From: Betaproteobacteria bacterium HGW-Betaproteobacteria-3
Lineage (GTDB): Bacteria; Pseudomonadota; Gammaproteobacteria; Burkholderiales; Burkholderiaceae_C
Assembly: GCA_002842205.1 (NCBI GenBank)
Contig: PHCI01000009.1
Location: 1 to 64,000 of the forward strand
DNA: 64,000 nucleotides
Reading direction: 5' to 3'
Both the position numbers and the translations under genes were made by a program. This document shows positions 35,321 to 44,305 of the stretch, in pieces (position 1 is the stretch's first letter; every line of letters begins with the position of its first letter). The notes under the pieces are model-generated. The model made no database searches. It was not told the origin of the DNA and was given only the letters and a program-made list of their open reading frames with translations.

Positions 35321-35913
35321 TGCTGGCATCCAACAATCCGGGCAAACTGGCCGAGTTGCAGGCCATGTTTGCGCCCCTGGGCGTGGAACTGGTGCGCCAG
35401 GGGGATCTGGGCGTTGGCGAAGCCGAAGAGCCGTTTCGCACCTTTGTGGAGAACGCGCTGGCCAAAGCGCGCCACGCGGCCGCGCACACCGGCCTGCCGG
35501 CCGTGGCCGACGACGCAGGCCTGTGCGTCGATGCGTTTGACGGCCAGCCCGGGGTGGACACCGCGTTTTACGCCACGCGCTTTGGTTACCCCAAGGGCGA
35601 CGACCACAACGTGCGCGCCCTGCTCGAGCAGATGCGCGATGTGGGCAACCGGCGGGCTTCGCTCGTGAGCACGCTGGTGGCGGTGCGCACACCCGCCGAC
35701 CCCGAGCCACTGATTGCCGTGGGCCGCGTCACGGGCGAGATCGCGCATGCGCCGGCCGGCGGCAACGGCTTTGGTTTTGATCCCGTCATGTTCATCCCCG
35801 AGTTCGGCAAGACCTTTGCGCAACTCCCGGTGGAAGTGAAGAACGCCCACAGCCACCGCGGGCGCGCCGCGCGCGACATGGTGCGGCTGATCCGCGAGCG
35901 CTGGATGGCATGA
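35311..35913 (+). CDS. rdgB: dITP/XTP pyrophosphatase RdgB (HAM1 family)
   Basis: Removes non-canonical purine nucleotides (dITP, XTP) from the pool. The 200-residue product begins MKIVLASNNPGKLAELQAMF and has the family motifs FVENALAKARHAA, AVADDAGLCVDAF and GFGFDPVMFIPE. There is no Shine-Dalgarno at this ATG: the leader is the intergenic repeat. An upstream in-frame ATG at 35284, inside the repeat, would add nine residues with no better signal. The stop overlaps the hemW start (ATGA), so rdgB-hemW are coupled. Confidence 0.95.
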   Translation: MKIVLASNNPGKLAELQAMFAPLGVELVRQGDLGVGEAEEPFRTFVENALAKARHAAAHTGLPAVADDAGLCVDAFDGQPGVDTAFYATRFGYPKGDDHNVRALLEQMRDVGNRRASLVSTLVAVRTPADPEPLIAVGRVTGEIAHAPAGGNGFGFDPVMFIPEFGKTFAQLPVEVKNAHSHRGRAARDMVRLIRERWMA

Positions 35914-37100
35914 ACACCGTTCAGCATTACCTGCGGCCGGGCACCCTGCAACTGTCCAGCCTGCCACCGCTGTCGCTGTACATCCATTTGCCTTGGTGCA
36001 TCCGTAAGTGCCCTTACTGCGACTTCAACTCGCATGAAATGGCGTTGGGGGGCTTGCCCGAGCAGCGGTATCTCGACGCGCTGATGGCCGATCTGGAGCA
36101 GGCGTTGCCGCTCATCTGGGGCCGCACGGTCCACAGCATCTTCATCGGCGGCGGCACGCCCAGCCTGTTTTCGCCAGAGGCCATCGACCGCTTGCTGGGC
36201 AACGTGCGCGCCCGGCTCAATCTGTCGCCGGATTGCGAGATCACGCTGGAGGCCAACCCCGGCACCTTCGAGAAAGACCGCTTCCGGGCGTTTCGCGGTG
36301 CGGGTGTCACGCGCCTGTCGGTCGGGGTGCAGAGCTTTGACGACGCCAACCTCAAGGCCATTGGCCGTGTGCACGACCGTGCCCAAGCGCTGGCCGCGGT
36401 GGAAGAAGCACGCGACGCGTTCGACACCTTCAACCTCGACCTCATGTACGCCCTGCCGGGGCAGACCATGGTGGCGCTGGAGCAGGACGTGCGGACCGCA
36501 CTGGCGCTGTCACCGCCGCACCTGTCGATCTACCACCTGACGATCGAACCCAACACCTATTTCGCCAACTTTCCGCCGTCGATCCCCGAAGACGACCTGG
36601 CCTACGCCATGCTGGACCGCATCACCGAACTGACGGGCGAGGCGGGGCTGGCGCGCTATGAGGTGTCGGCCTACGCCCGTGCGGGTCATCGCTGCTTTCA
36701 CAACCTCAACTACTGGCAGTTCGGCGATTACCTCGGGATCGGGGCTGGCGCCCACAGCAAGCTCAGTTTCCCGCACCGCGTGGTACGCCAGGTGCGCTTT
36801 CGCGACCCCCGCGGGTACATGGACCACGCGCTGGCGGGCCAGGCGCTGGCGCAGGACGAGGAGGTCGCCCGCAGCGCGTTGCCGTTCGAATTCATGCTCA
36901 ACGCACTGCGCCTGAAAGAAGGGTTTGCGCTGCAGGATTTTTCAGACCGCACCGGGCTGGCCCTCACCACCATCCAGCAGCCCCTGGAAGAGGCCGAACG
37001 CAAGGGCCTGATCGAACGCGATCTCGCGCATGTCAAACCCACGGAGCGGGGGTTTGATTTTCTGAACGACCTGCAGTCGTTGTTCCTGACTGGCAGTTAA
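35910..37100 (+). CDS. hemW: radical SAM heme chaperone HemW
   Basis: HemW is a radical SAM protein related to HemN that binds and transfers heme. The 396-residue product has the cluster motif CIRKCPYC (Cys30, Cys34, Cys37), followed by FNSHE, FIGGGTPSLFSPEAIDRLL, and the HemW-type C-terminal domain with FEFMLNALRLKEGF. HemN enzymes carry one more essential Cys after CxxxCxxC; here Phe follows (CPYCDF), as in HemW. It overlaps rdgB by 4 bases. Confidence 0.93.
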   Translation: MNTVQHYLRPGTLQLSSLPPLSLYIHLPWCIRKCPYCDFNSHEMALGGLPEQRYLDALMADLEQALPLIWGRTVHSIFIGGGTPSLFSPEAIDRLLGNVRARLNLSPDCEITLEANPGTFEKDRFRAFRGAGVTRLSVGVQSFDDANLKAIGRVHDRAQALAAVEEARDAFDTFNLDLMYALPGQTMVALEQDVRTALALSPPHLSIYHLTIEPNTYFANFPPSIPEDDLAYAMLDRITELTGEAGLARYEVSAYARAGHRCFHNLNYWQFGDYLGIGAGAHSKLSFPHRVVRQVRFRDPRGYMDHALAGQALAQDEEVARSALPFEFMLNALRLKEGFALQDFSDRTGLALTTIQQPLEEAERKGLIERDLAHVKPTERGFDFLNDLQSLFLTGS

Positions 37101-37118
37101 AATCCGGTTCCACTCTGC

Positions 37119-37206
37119 GGAGAGTTGGGTGAGTGGTTTAAACCAGCAGTCTTGAAAACTGCCGACGGGTAACCGTCCGTGAGTTCGAATCTCACACTCT
37201 CCGCCA
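37119..37206 (+). tRNA. tRNA-Ser (anticodon TGA)
   Basis: The 88-base sequence has acceptor GGAGAGT pairing with ACTCTCC, anticodon stem GCAGT/ACTGC around CTTGAAA (anticodon TGA), a long variable arm (GACGGGTAACCGTC) as in class II tRNAs, T arm GAGTTCGAATCTC, and encoded CCA at 37204-37206. It reads UCA and related Ser codons. A weak TAAAAT lies 16 bases upstream. Confidence 0.97.
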
Positions 37207-37208
37207 GC

Positions 37209-37248
37209 GGCCCCGTTGCACCGGCTCCTGAACCGACGGGGCCTCTAT
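37209..37248 (+). terminator. probable terminator after tRNA-Ser
   Basis: GGCCCCGT (37209-37216) pairs with ACGGGGCC (37236-37243) around a 19-base loop, followed by TCTATTT. The loop is large and the T-tract short, so strength is doubtful. It lies between the tRNA and the convergent cytochrome gene. Confidence 0.5.
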
Positions 37249-37253
37249 TTCGC

Positions 37254-37667
37254 CTATTTCCCCTGACTGGCGATATAGGCGATCAGTTCGGCTCGCTCTG
37301 CGGCACTTTCAAGGCCTTCATATTTCATCTTGCCCCCGGGCACCACTGCTTTGGGGTTGCCCAGGTAGCGCGACAGGGTTTCTGCGTTCCAGACAATCTG
37401 GCTGCTTTTCATGGCATCGGAGTAGGCAAAGCCTTCGCGTTGCGCTGCCTTGGCGCCCGACACGCCGAACAGCGAGGGGCCTTTCTTGTTCTTGCCCTCC
37501 TTCATGCTATGGCATTCGGCGCAATGGGTCGAGAACAGGTCGGCGCCCCTGCCGCGATCACCCGTTTGTGCCCGCACGCTCTGGCCGGCGCCGAGCCATA
37601 GCAGCAGCGCCACCACACCTGCGAGACGGTGGCGATTGAGTTTCAGGTGCAGATACAGGTGGTTCAT
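37254..37667 (-). CDS. c-type cytochrome, class I, periplasmic
   Basis: The 137-residue product has a signal peptide (about 1-33, LAGVVALLLWLGAGQSVRAQ), a heme-binding motif CAECH (Cys49, Cys52, His53) and a candidate axial Met in PGGKMKYEG, with the family segment NAETLSRYLGNPKAVVPGG, so it looks like a small soluble cytochrome c of the c2/c550 type. The ATG at 37667 lies just before the stop of the upstream fused cytochrome-porin gene, which favours co-translation. It is the last gene of a minus-strand redox set and could shuttle electrons between the outer-membrane protein and the inner membrane. Confidence 0.9.
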   Translation of the reverse strand: MNHLYLHLKLNRHRLAGVVALLLWLGAGQSVRAQTGDRGRGADLFSTHCAECHSMKEGKNKKGPSLFGVSGAKAAQREGFAYSDAMKSSQIVWNAETLSRYLGNPKAVVPGGKMKYEGLESAAERAELIAYIASQGK

Positions 37668-37669
37668 GA

Positions 37670-38950
37670 TCAAAAACTCGTCCAGGCAAACAGATAGAGG
37701 GTGTTGTGATCCTTGGCGGCGATGCTTTCGCCATTGAACTTGTTGTAGATCCAATACTGCGCCCCAAGGCGAAGGTTGGCCCAACCCAGTGGGCCGGGGG
37801 CAGACGCGCCCTCCTTGCCCCATGGCGTCCAGTCCGCTTGCAGCAACTGCCCCGTGGTGGTGGCTGCAGGGTCGGTTCCTCGTGTCGAAAACAGGCCGAC
37901 GCTGCCTCCCCAGGTCTGGTTGAAGTGATACGACGCATTGAGACGCGATTCTCGGAGCCGTGAGACCTCCGCGGTCAGGCCTTCGGTTTTACGCTCGCGA
38001 ATGTAGCTGCCGTTGAGCGTCATGATGTGTCTGCGGGTCCCCAGAAACTGGTAGCTGCCATCGATGCCAATGTCCCGGTATTTGTCATTCGGCTCGTTGA
38101 CGGTGCGATCCGGCTGAAGCGAAGCATTCCAGCCGAACAGGCCCAGGTGAAAAGCCTGGCTCTTCTGGTCCTTCATCCAGCCCAGGCGCCAATACGCGTT
38201 GCCGCCCAGACGCTGCAAGTCTTCGCCCAGACCCAGGCGGCGTTGCGTTGAGGGCGACATCGACCGGTAAGTGCCGAGTTCCCCGTACAGGGAGTTGTTG
38301 AACAACGTGTAAACCGAAGCGCCAGTCACCCGACCTTCCAGCCCCCCGTTCAGCAGGGTGGCCGATTCGCCCGTACCGACACCGGCCGGTGACGACACAA
38401 ATGGAAAGCTCCACACGGGCAGCGTGTTGGACGGATCCTGCACACCGGGGTTGTTGTTCAGGGAAAGGCCGAGGACGGTGTCTTTGCCGCCCACTTCAAC
38501 GGTGCGTGCGTAGCGAAGGTCGGTTTGATCGAGGCTTGTGGATCGGTCCACACCGTTGTGCGTCCCTTGTATGAAAACTCCGATGTGGTCGGCCATGCGG
38601 CCGGCCAGAAAGATGGAGGCTTCGTCCAGCTTCAGATTGTTGTTGGTCTTCAGATGAGGCTGCGGCTCTCCGTCGGCGGAGGTGTGCGTCCACGATGCGA
38701 CTGCCATGCCCGACAGCGGCACCTTACCGGGTTGTCCGTCGGTATCGGTGTATCCCGTCAGCTTGAAGCGGACGCCTGTTGGCGTTAGTTGCGGACCGAA
38801 GCCACCCACGTGACAGGCCGCGCAGTCCATACCGGTCTGCCTGGCAAAGCTTGGCAGGGCGTGCGCCTGCATTGTGATAAGCGTTGCTGAGATGACTGCG
38901 ACTCTAAGAAGCGTCTGCGGCCAGGCGCGGACGAGGTTCAACAATGACAT
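37670..38950 (-). CDS. outer-membrane fused monoheme cytochrome and beta-barrel porin (Cyc2-like)
   Basis: The 426-residue product has a signal peptide (to about residue 31), then PSFARQTGMDCAACHVGGFG with one heme motif (Cys43, Cys46, His47), and thereafter about 360 residues of alternating beta-strand pattern rich in aromatic and glycine residues, ending in Phe (LYLFAWTSF) as outer-membrane barrels do. A short cytochrome N-terminus fused to a porin, with the FARQTG context before CxxCH, is the layout of Cyc2-type proteins that carry electrons across the outer membrane in iron oxidisers. Assignment to Cyc2 proper is inference; related cytochrome-porins of unknown substrate exist. Neighbours are a periplasmic cytochrome c and a cytochrome b561. 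Confidence 0.75.
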   Translation of the reverse strand: MSLLNLVRAWPQTLLRVAVISATLITMQAHALPSFARQTGMDCAACHVGGFGPQLTPTGVRFKLTGYTDTDGQPGKVPLSGMAVASWTHTSADGEPQPHLKTNNNLKLDEASIFLAGRMADHIGVFIQGTHNGVDRSTSLDQTDLRYARTVEVGGKDTVLGLSLNNNPGVQDPSNTLPVWSFPFVSSPAGVGTGESATLLNGGLEGRVTGASVYTLFNNSLYGELGTYRSMSPSTQRRLGLGEDLQRLGGNAYWRLGWMKDQKSQAFHLGLFGWNASLQPDRTVNEPNDKYRDIGIDGSYQFLGTRRHIMTLNGSYIRERKTEGLTAEVSRLRESRLNASYHFNQTWGGSVGLFSTRGTDPAATTTGQLLQADWTPWGKEGASAPGPLGWANLRLGAQYWIYNKFNGESIAAKDHNTLYLFAWTSF

Positions 38951-38965
38951 GGAATCTCCAGAAAT

Positions 38966-39556
38966 TTACCGGTCGAAACGGCGTTGGGGAAGAGGCTGCA
39001 AGAACGGCAACATGCTGGCGAGCACACCATCGCGCCGGACGTGGTGATGCCACAGGGCGGCCAGGGCATGCAGCGTCACAAGGCCCAGCAGACACCACGA
39101 CGCCCATTCGTGCCAATCCTGCAGGGTGTCGACGAGGTCGGGGTCCGTCGCGGTCAACGGCGGCAAGGCAAACAGGTTGAACAACGCGATCGGATGCCCT
39201 TGCGCGCTGGTCATGGCCCAACCCAATAAGGGCATGGCGAGTAGCAGAAAATAGAGCGCTCCGTGACTCAGGGCGGCGCCCCATCGCAGCAGGTCGGGCA
39301 GCGGGCCGCCCTGGTCAGGCTGGGCCATGAGCCTGCGCGCCACGAGGCGCAAGCCCCACAGCAGCAAGACCAGCAAGCCCAGTTGACGATGCAACGCGAG
39401 CAGCGTGCCGCGCACGTTCTCGCTTTCCACAAGCTCGCGACTCCAAACCAAGCCATAGGCCAGAGAGATTGCCCCGGCAGAAATCCAATGGGCCCACACA
39501 ACCATCGCGGACTTGCGGGACGCGATGAGTGGGGGCGGGTGCGAAGAGAGATTCAT
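38966..39556 (-). CDS. cytochrome b561 family membrane protein
   Basis: The 196-residue product has about four transmembrane helices and the histidine pattern of bacterial cytochrome b561: VVWAHWISAGAISLAYGLVW (first His), LALHRQLGLLVLLLWGLRLV, and HEWASWCLLGLVTLHALAAL near the C-terminus. These proteins bind two b hemes and pass electrons in the inner membrane, often with quinones or periplasmic cytochromes. It is 15 bases upstream of the fused cytochrome-porin gene, so the three genes probably form an operon. Its start faces a divergent two-component system. Confidence 0.88.
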   Translation of the reverse strand: MNLSSHPPPLIASRKSAMVVWAHWISAGAISLAYGLVWSRELVESENVRGTLLALHRQLGLLVLLLWGLRLVARRLMAQPDQGGPLPDLLRWGAALSHGALYFLLLAMPLLGWAMTSAQGHPIALFNLFALPPLTATDPDLVDTLQDWHEWASWCLLGLVTLHALAALWHHHVRRDGVLASMLPFLQPLPQRRFDR

Positions 39557-39650
39557 GTGACAGCCAATGCAAAGAGTTCGTTGGATGCTAGATTCAGGCT
39601 GCCTTCAAAATACTGACGAAATCAATCGGCAGATCAAAGGGTGAGTCACA

Positions 39651-40337
39651 ATGAGAATCTTGCTGGTCGAAGACGACGCCATGCTGGCAGACGGGTTGCG
39701 CGAAATGTTCGGCCGCTTCGGCTTTTCCCTGGACCATCTGCGTTCGGCAGAGCCGGCGGTGGGGGCAATCGCGCTGACGCAGTTTGACCTTCTGGTGGTC
39801 GACCTTGGCCTGCCGGGCATGGACGGGCTGGAACTGATCCGCCGGGTTCGCGGGCGTGGCGACAAGGTGCCCATCCTGATCCTGACGGCCCGCGATGCAC
39901 TGGAAGACCGGGTCAGGGGGCTCAACGAGGGTGCTGACGACTATCTGGTCAAGCCGTTTGCGATGCCCGAACTCATGGCACGCGTGCAGGCCTTGATCCG
40001 GCGCAGCCAGTCGAACGCGCAATCGGTCGTCCGGCTGGGGTCGCTCACGATGGATTTCTCAGTGCATGAAGCCCAGATCGGGGAGCAGCCCCTTCCGTTG
40101 ACGGGACGGGAATGGAACGTATTGCAGTCCCTGCTGCTGGCCACGCCGAGGGTGTTGACCAAAGGCAAGCTGACCGACAGTCTGAGTCAGTGGGACAAGG
40201 AGATCTCCAACAACGCTGTCGAAATTTACGTCTCGAGACTGCGAACCAAACTGCAAGGCAGCGGTGTCCTGATTCGCACGGTGCGTGGCATTGGCTACCG
40301 ACTAGAGGAGGGCCTCACGGATGAGCACCGCGGCTGA
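39651..40337 (+). CDS. OmpR-family response regulator
   Basis: The 228-residue product has a receiver domain (1-115) with Glu7-Asp8-Asp9 acidic cluster, phosphoacceptor Asp51 in VVDLGLPGMDG and Lys in YLVKPF, and a C-terminal winged helix (about 125-220) with LTGREWNVLQSLL and NAVEIYVSRLRTKL, GIGYRLE. This is the PmrA/QseB-like subgroup. It is divergent from the cytochrome genes across 94 bases, which suggests they are its targets. Its end overlaps the kinase start by 17 bases. Confidence 0.93.
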   Translation: MRILLVEDDAMLADGLREMFGRFGFSLDHLRSAEPAVGAIALTQFDLLVVDLGLPGMDGLELIRRVRGRGDKVPILILTARDALEDRVRGLNEGADDYLVKPFAMPELMARVQALIRRSQSNAQSVVRLGSLTMDFSVHEAQIGEQPLPLTGREWNVLQSLLLATPRVLTKGKLTDSLSQWDKEISNNAVEIYVSRLRTKLQGSGVLIRTVRGIGYRLEEGLTDEHRG

Positions 40338-41721
40338 CACCCTGCGCCAGCGTCTGATACGGGCGACGCTCTGGCCGGCATTGGTGGTGGTGTCGATCAG
40401 CGGTGTGTTCGACTACCGGGGCGCCGTGAGTCTGGCGCAGGAAACCCAGGACAGCCTTTTGCTCAAGACGGCACTGGCCCTTGCGACCCGCATGAGCCCG
40501 GACGAAGACCAGGAGAGCAGGGAAGACATCATTCGCCATTTTCAGCCTGAAGATGCCGCCATGATGCGGGCCGACCAGAACGACGTGATCCACTTTCTGG
40601 TGCTCGACAGCGATGGAGGCGTCTTGGTGGGAGACGAGCAACTGGTCCCCCTGGCCAACGCGCTGGCGGTCGTGCCGGGCGAGAATCCGGTTTATGTGAA
40701 CAGTCAGGTGGAGGGTGCGGCGGTGCGGGTGATTGATTTTTCCCGCACGGTGCGGGGGGTAACGCAGCGGGTACTGGTCTCCGAGACCAATCACAAGCGC
40801 AGTGCCGCGACGCGTCAAATGGTGTTCAATACCCTTTGGCCGAACCTGCTGTTGTTGATCGTCATGATGATCCTGATGCAGCGGGGCACGCGACGGGCGC
40901 TCATGCCACTGGACAGCCTGGGTAAAACCATCGATCGCCGGGAAGCGCATGACTTGAAGCCCATTCCGGCGAGTCAGGTGCCGGGGGAAATCAGGCCATT
41001 CGTCACGGCCATCAACGGCATGCTGGACCGTGTCGCAAAGACCACGGCAGAGCAACAGATTTTCCTCTCGGGTGCGGCTCATCAGTTGCGCACGCCATTG
41101 GCCGGAATCCAGGCGCAGCTTGAACTGGCGTCCGACGAGGCCACGCCAGCCATCCGTGACCGGCTGACGCGAATCCACGGTGCCATTGACAACCTTGCGC
41201 ATTGCACCCAACAGATGCTGACCCTGGCCCGCTCATCCGCGCAGGCGAGCACGGCACTGGATTACGCACCGGTGGATTTGCCAGTTCTGCTGGAAGAGGC
41301 CGCGTCCACCTGGCTGGACATGGCGTTGCGACATGCCGTTGAGTTGGTATTCGACATTCATCCCGCGCAATGCAGGGGGTCCCGATGGATGATTGCTGAA
41401 ATGCTGGGCAACCTGATCGACAATGCCATCAAGCACAGCCCGGATGGCGAACATGTGACCGTTCTCTGCGGTGTCGACGCCGATCAGCAACCATTTGTGG
41501 AAGTACGAGACAAGGGGCCTGGAATCCCCGAGGACGAGCGAGGCAAGGTCTTTGAGGCATTCTTTCGAGGTGCGGCGGGTATCTCAACCGGATCAGGATT
41601 GGGCCTCGCCATTGCCAGGGAGGTCGCCAATCGCCATCAGGCGACCATCGCATTCCTGGAACCTGCGCTACAGCCGGGAACCCGAATCCGGGTGACGTTT
41701 CCGAAAATGGCCACAGACTGA
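40321..41721 (+). CDS. sensor histidine kinase, partner of the adjacent regulator
   Basis: The 466-residue product has two membrane segments (about 15-35 and 170-190) around a periplasmic sensor region with the acidic stretch MSPDEDQESREDIIRHFQPE, then a HAMP-like linker, HisKA with His254 in SGAAHQLRTPLAGIQ, and a HATPase with NLIDNAIKHSP, DKGPGIPEDE and GSGLGLAI. It resembles QseC/TctE-type kinases. Its ligand is unknown; the location beside a fused cytochrome-porin makes a metal or redox signal worth considering. Confidence 0.93.
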   Translation: MSTAADTLRQRLIRATLWPALVVVSISGVFDYRGAVSLAQETQDSLLLKTALALATRMSPDEDQESREDIIRHFQPEDAAMMRADQNDVIHFLVLDSDGGVLVGDEQLVPLANALAVVPGENPVYVNSQVEGAAVRVIDFSRTVRGVTQRVLVSETNHKRSAATRQMVFNTLWPNLLLLIVMMILMQRGTRRALMPLDSLGKTIDRREAHDLKPIPASQVPGEIRPFVTAINGMLDRVAKTTAEQQIFLSGAAHQLRTPLAGIQAQLELASDEATPAIRDRLTRIHGAIDNLAHCTQQMLTLARSSAQASTALDYAPVDLPVLLEEAASTWLDMALRHAVELVFDIHPAQCRGSRWMIAEMLGNLIDNAIKHSPDGEHVTVLCGVDADQQPFVEVRDKGPGIPEDERGKVFEAFFRGAAGISTGSGLGLAIAREVANRHQATIAFLEPALQPGTRIRVTFPKMATD

Positions 41722-41755
41722 CGGGAAGGGGTTCGCGGCCGGCGTGAGGTGCGTG

Positions 41756-42334
41756 CTACACCTCCAGCCCCTTCTTCAACAACCGCTGGATCAGCTCGCG
41801 ACGCTGCTGTTCGGCCGCGCTGTCGCCACCCTGGAACACCAGCGCGCCCGACGAATAGGTGCTGCCGTAGGTAAGCGTCAGGTTGACCACCTGGCCCAGG
41901 GCCGACAAAAACTGTGCGTCGGTGAGCGCAGCAAGCGGATGCACAAAGGCGCTCCACAGGGTTCCTTTGGCGATGGCATACCGGGCGTCCAGCGTGCTGT
42001 CAAAGTTGGCCTGCAGCAGCCGGTGCAACCGGTCGGCGGGCACATCGTCGGCCTTGGCGACGGCGGAGATGATGCGCATGCGACCGGCCTTTTCATCGGT
42101 GATCACGGCCACCGCGCGGCTGTCCACGGTGAAAGTCCAGAACCCGGGGCGCCCCTGGGCGTTGCTGTCGATGCGCCGGATCAGCGCTTCAAGCCGTGCG
42201 TTGGTCATGCCGGGCGTGGATTCCGCCGCAGCGGGTGGTGACGGGGCAGGTTCTGCAGCGACGGCGGCCGTTGCCAGTACGGCGGCGAGGGTCACCAGCC
42301 CTGCAAGACGGAAGACTGTTTTTGCGAGGATCAT
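41756..42334 (-). CDS. exported protein with possible YbjN/CesT-like fold
   Basis: The 192-residue product begins MILAKTVFRLAGLVTLAAVL, a signal peptide ending near AVAAEP, after an AGGAG box; this start is preferred to 42499. Residues about 43-180 contain LHRLLQANFDSTLDARYAIA and a following FVHPLAALTDAQFLSALGQV stretch, a pattern that reminds me of YbjN or type III chaperone-like domains. That is a fold guess and no function is claimed. It overlaps the M48 protease gene by 4 bases (ATGA) and is probably co-translated with it. Confidence 0.6.
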   Translation of the reverse strand: MILAKTVFRLAGLVTLAAVLATAAVAAEPAPSPPAAAESTPGMTNARLEALIRRIDSNAQGRPGFWTFTVDSRAVAVITDEKAGRMRIISAVAKADDVPADRLHRLLQANFDSTLDARYAIAKGTLWSAFVHPLAALTDAQFLSALGQVVNLTLTYGSTYSSGALVFQGGDSAAEQQRRELIQRLLKKGLEV

Positions 42335-44265
42335 GCGCTGTTCTCCTGGGGGATCGGGTGGGTCGAAGGGAGGCGGTCGCCATACCAGGCCAGCAACGCG
42401 GGCGGTAGCGGCGTGTCGATCAAAAGGCACAGCATGCGCAAGGCGTCGGCCAGTGCGGGCGTCAGTCCGTGCGCGGTGGTGGTCGCGTGCTGGACCCATG
42501 CTTTCATGAGCGCGGGCCGCACCACCGCCGACAGTTCCTGCAACGGGCGCAACGCGTGGCCGATCGACGCGAGATCGGCGCGACCATGGGGCCGAGCGTG
42601 GGGCAATGTCAGTTGCAGGCGGATGGCTTCGGCCCAGGCGATTCTCTGTTCAGGCGAAGTGCCGGGCGCCAGTTGGGTGGCCAGCAGGGCCGTGAACGTC
42701 TGGATGGCGGTGGCCGCTTCCTGCAGGCTGAGCCGCCGCACCTCCCGCGTCAGGATCACGGGTTGCAGGCCGAGCAATTGGTCGATCAGCAGGCAGCTCA
42801 GCAGCTCTGCGGCCGTCACCGCCCGGTCGGCGGCCACGATACGGTGCGCGTGCCGGCGCAAGGCCGATTTGTCCTCAGGCGCCAGGGCCTCGCAGCGGGT
42901 GAGCAGGCGTTCCATCCACGGCAGGCGTGCTGCAGGGGGCAGGGTCCAGACGGCGCGCAGGACCGATTCGCGCGCGGGCGTGACCACGACCGCCTCACGC
43001 CAGGCCGCCATTTCCGGCGTGGAGTCGCTGCGCACGAGGAAGGCCAGGACGGCCGGCATCAGGTCGTCCGGCATGGCGTAACCCAGCAGTGGCTGCAAGA
43101 CGTCGGAGGCCACAGGGCCGGGGTGGCCCGGGACGGATGCACGATGGCCAGCCGCAGGCTTTTCGCTGGCCGGCGCTTGCGGTGTCACTGACGACACGGA
43201 CGCAATTGACGCCATCGGGTCCGCGTTCGCGGTGAAGAAAACCACGCCTTCATCCCTTGCGTCGGGGCCGTCTGCTTCGGTCGGCAGCACCGTGGCTGGC
43301 AGTGGTGAGGTTGGCCGACCGAAGATGCGCGCCAACCGGTCGGTCAGCGGTGGGTGGGTGGCCAGCCAGCCGCCACGCTCGAAGATGGTGGACGACAGCA
43401 TGAGGTGCGACACCAGTTCGGCATTGGCGTTCTGGACCGCGGCATGGCCCGCCTGCACCTGACCGGAAATCTTGCGCAGTGCGTTGCCAATGCCCGTGGG
43501 CTGACGGGTGTACTGGATGGCCGAAGCGTCTGCCAGGAATTCGCGCTGGCGCGACACGGCCGCCTTGAGCAGTCGCCCGGCCAGCCAGCCCGCGCTGCCC
43601 GCAGCCATGAGCGCCAGACCGGGGACGACACCGATGCCGCGCCGGTTGTGCGCGTCGGTCACGTCGAACTGGGCCCGGCCGTAGTTGAAGATCAGTTGCA
43701 GCCCGTACACATAGCCGATCAGTCGCATGTTCAGGCGCGTGTCGCCGTGCAGGATGTGGCTGAACTCGTGCGCCACCACGCCTTGCAGCTCGTCGCGCGT
43801 GAGGCGCTCCAGCGCGCCACGGGTGACGGCGACCACGCTGTCCTGCTGCTCCCAGCCGGCGGCAAAGGCGTTGATGGCGTCTTCGCGGTCCAGCACGAAA
43901 ATGCGCGGCGTCTTCAGGCCCGAGGCAATCGCCATTTCATCGACCACATTGCGAAACCGCTGTTCGGTGAGGTTGGCCGGGCGCAGAATTTCGCGGCCAC
44001 CCACGAGTGTGGCCACGTGCGCGCCGCCTTCGCGAAGACGCAGGGTTTCCAGCCAGCCGCCGCCGAGAATGAAGCCGAGCGCCACCGCCGTGTTGGTCTC
44101 GAAAAACCAGCGGGGGTAGCCGAACAGCATGCCGCTGCCCAACCCCCAGGCCAGTGCCAGCGCGACGTTGACGGCCAGCACCGTGAGCGTGACCGTGAGG
44201 ATGAACAACCACAGCAGCCGCCGCGTCGCCCGCCGCGCGTCATCCTGGTGCTGGCGGAACCGCAT
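42331..44265 (-). CDS. M48 family membrane metalloprotease
   Basis: The 644-residue product has two N-terminal membrane segments (about 18-40 and 50-70), the zinc motif HEFSH at 166-170 (VVAHEFSHILHGD), the segment RIFVLDREDAINAFAAGW and the downstream EFLADASAIQYTR glutamate ligand. The first 320 residues match Ste24/HtpX-like peptidases. The C-terminal 300 residues are a separate helical, Ala/Leu-rich domain without a family I recognise. The gene lies between lemA (upstream) and the YbjN-like gene (downstream), a set that recurs with LemA. Confidence 0.9.
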   Translation of the reverse strand: MRFRQHQDDARRATRRLLWLFILTVTLTVLAVNVALALAWGLGSGMLFGYPRWFFETNTAVALGFILGGGWLETLRLREGGAHVATLVGGREILRPANLTEQRFRNVVDEMAIASGLKTPRIFVLDREDAINAFAAGWEQQDSVVAVTRGALERLTRDELQGVVAHEFSHILHGDTRLNMRLIGYVYGLQLIFNYGRAQFDVTDAHNRRGIGVVPGLALMAAGSAGWLAGRLLKAAVSRQREFLADASAIQYTRQPTGIGNALRKISGQVQAGHAAVQNANAELVSHLMLSSTIFERGGWLATHPPLTDRLARIFGRPTSPLPATVLPTEADGPDARDEGVVFFTANADPMASIASVSSVTPQAPASEKPAAGHRASVPGHPGPVASDVLQPLLGYAMPDDLMPAVLAFLVRSDSTPEMAAWREAVVVTPARESVLRAVWTLPPAARLPWMERLLTRCEALAPEDKSALRRHAHRIVAADRAVTAAELLSCLLIDQLLGLQPVILTREVRRLSLQEAATAIQTFTALLATQLAPGTSPEQRIAWAEAIRLQLTLPHARPHGRADLASIGHALRPLQELSAVVRPALMKAWVQHATTTAHGLTPALADALRMLCLLIDTPLPPALLAWYGDRLPSTHPIPQENSA

Positions 44266-44305
44266 GAAGTGTCAGGTGGGAATGTCCCGCCGGTGGCGGG
44301 TGTGC

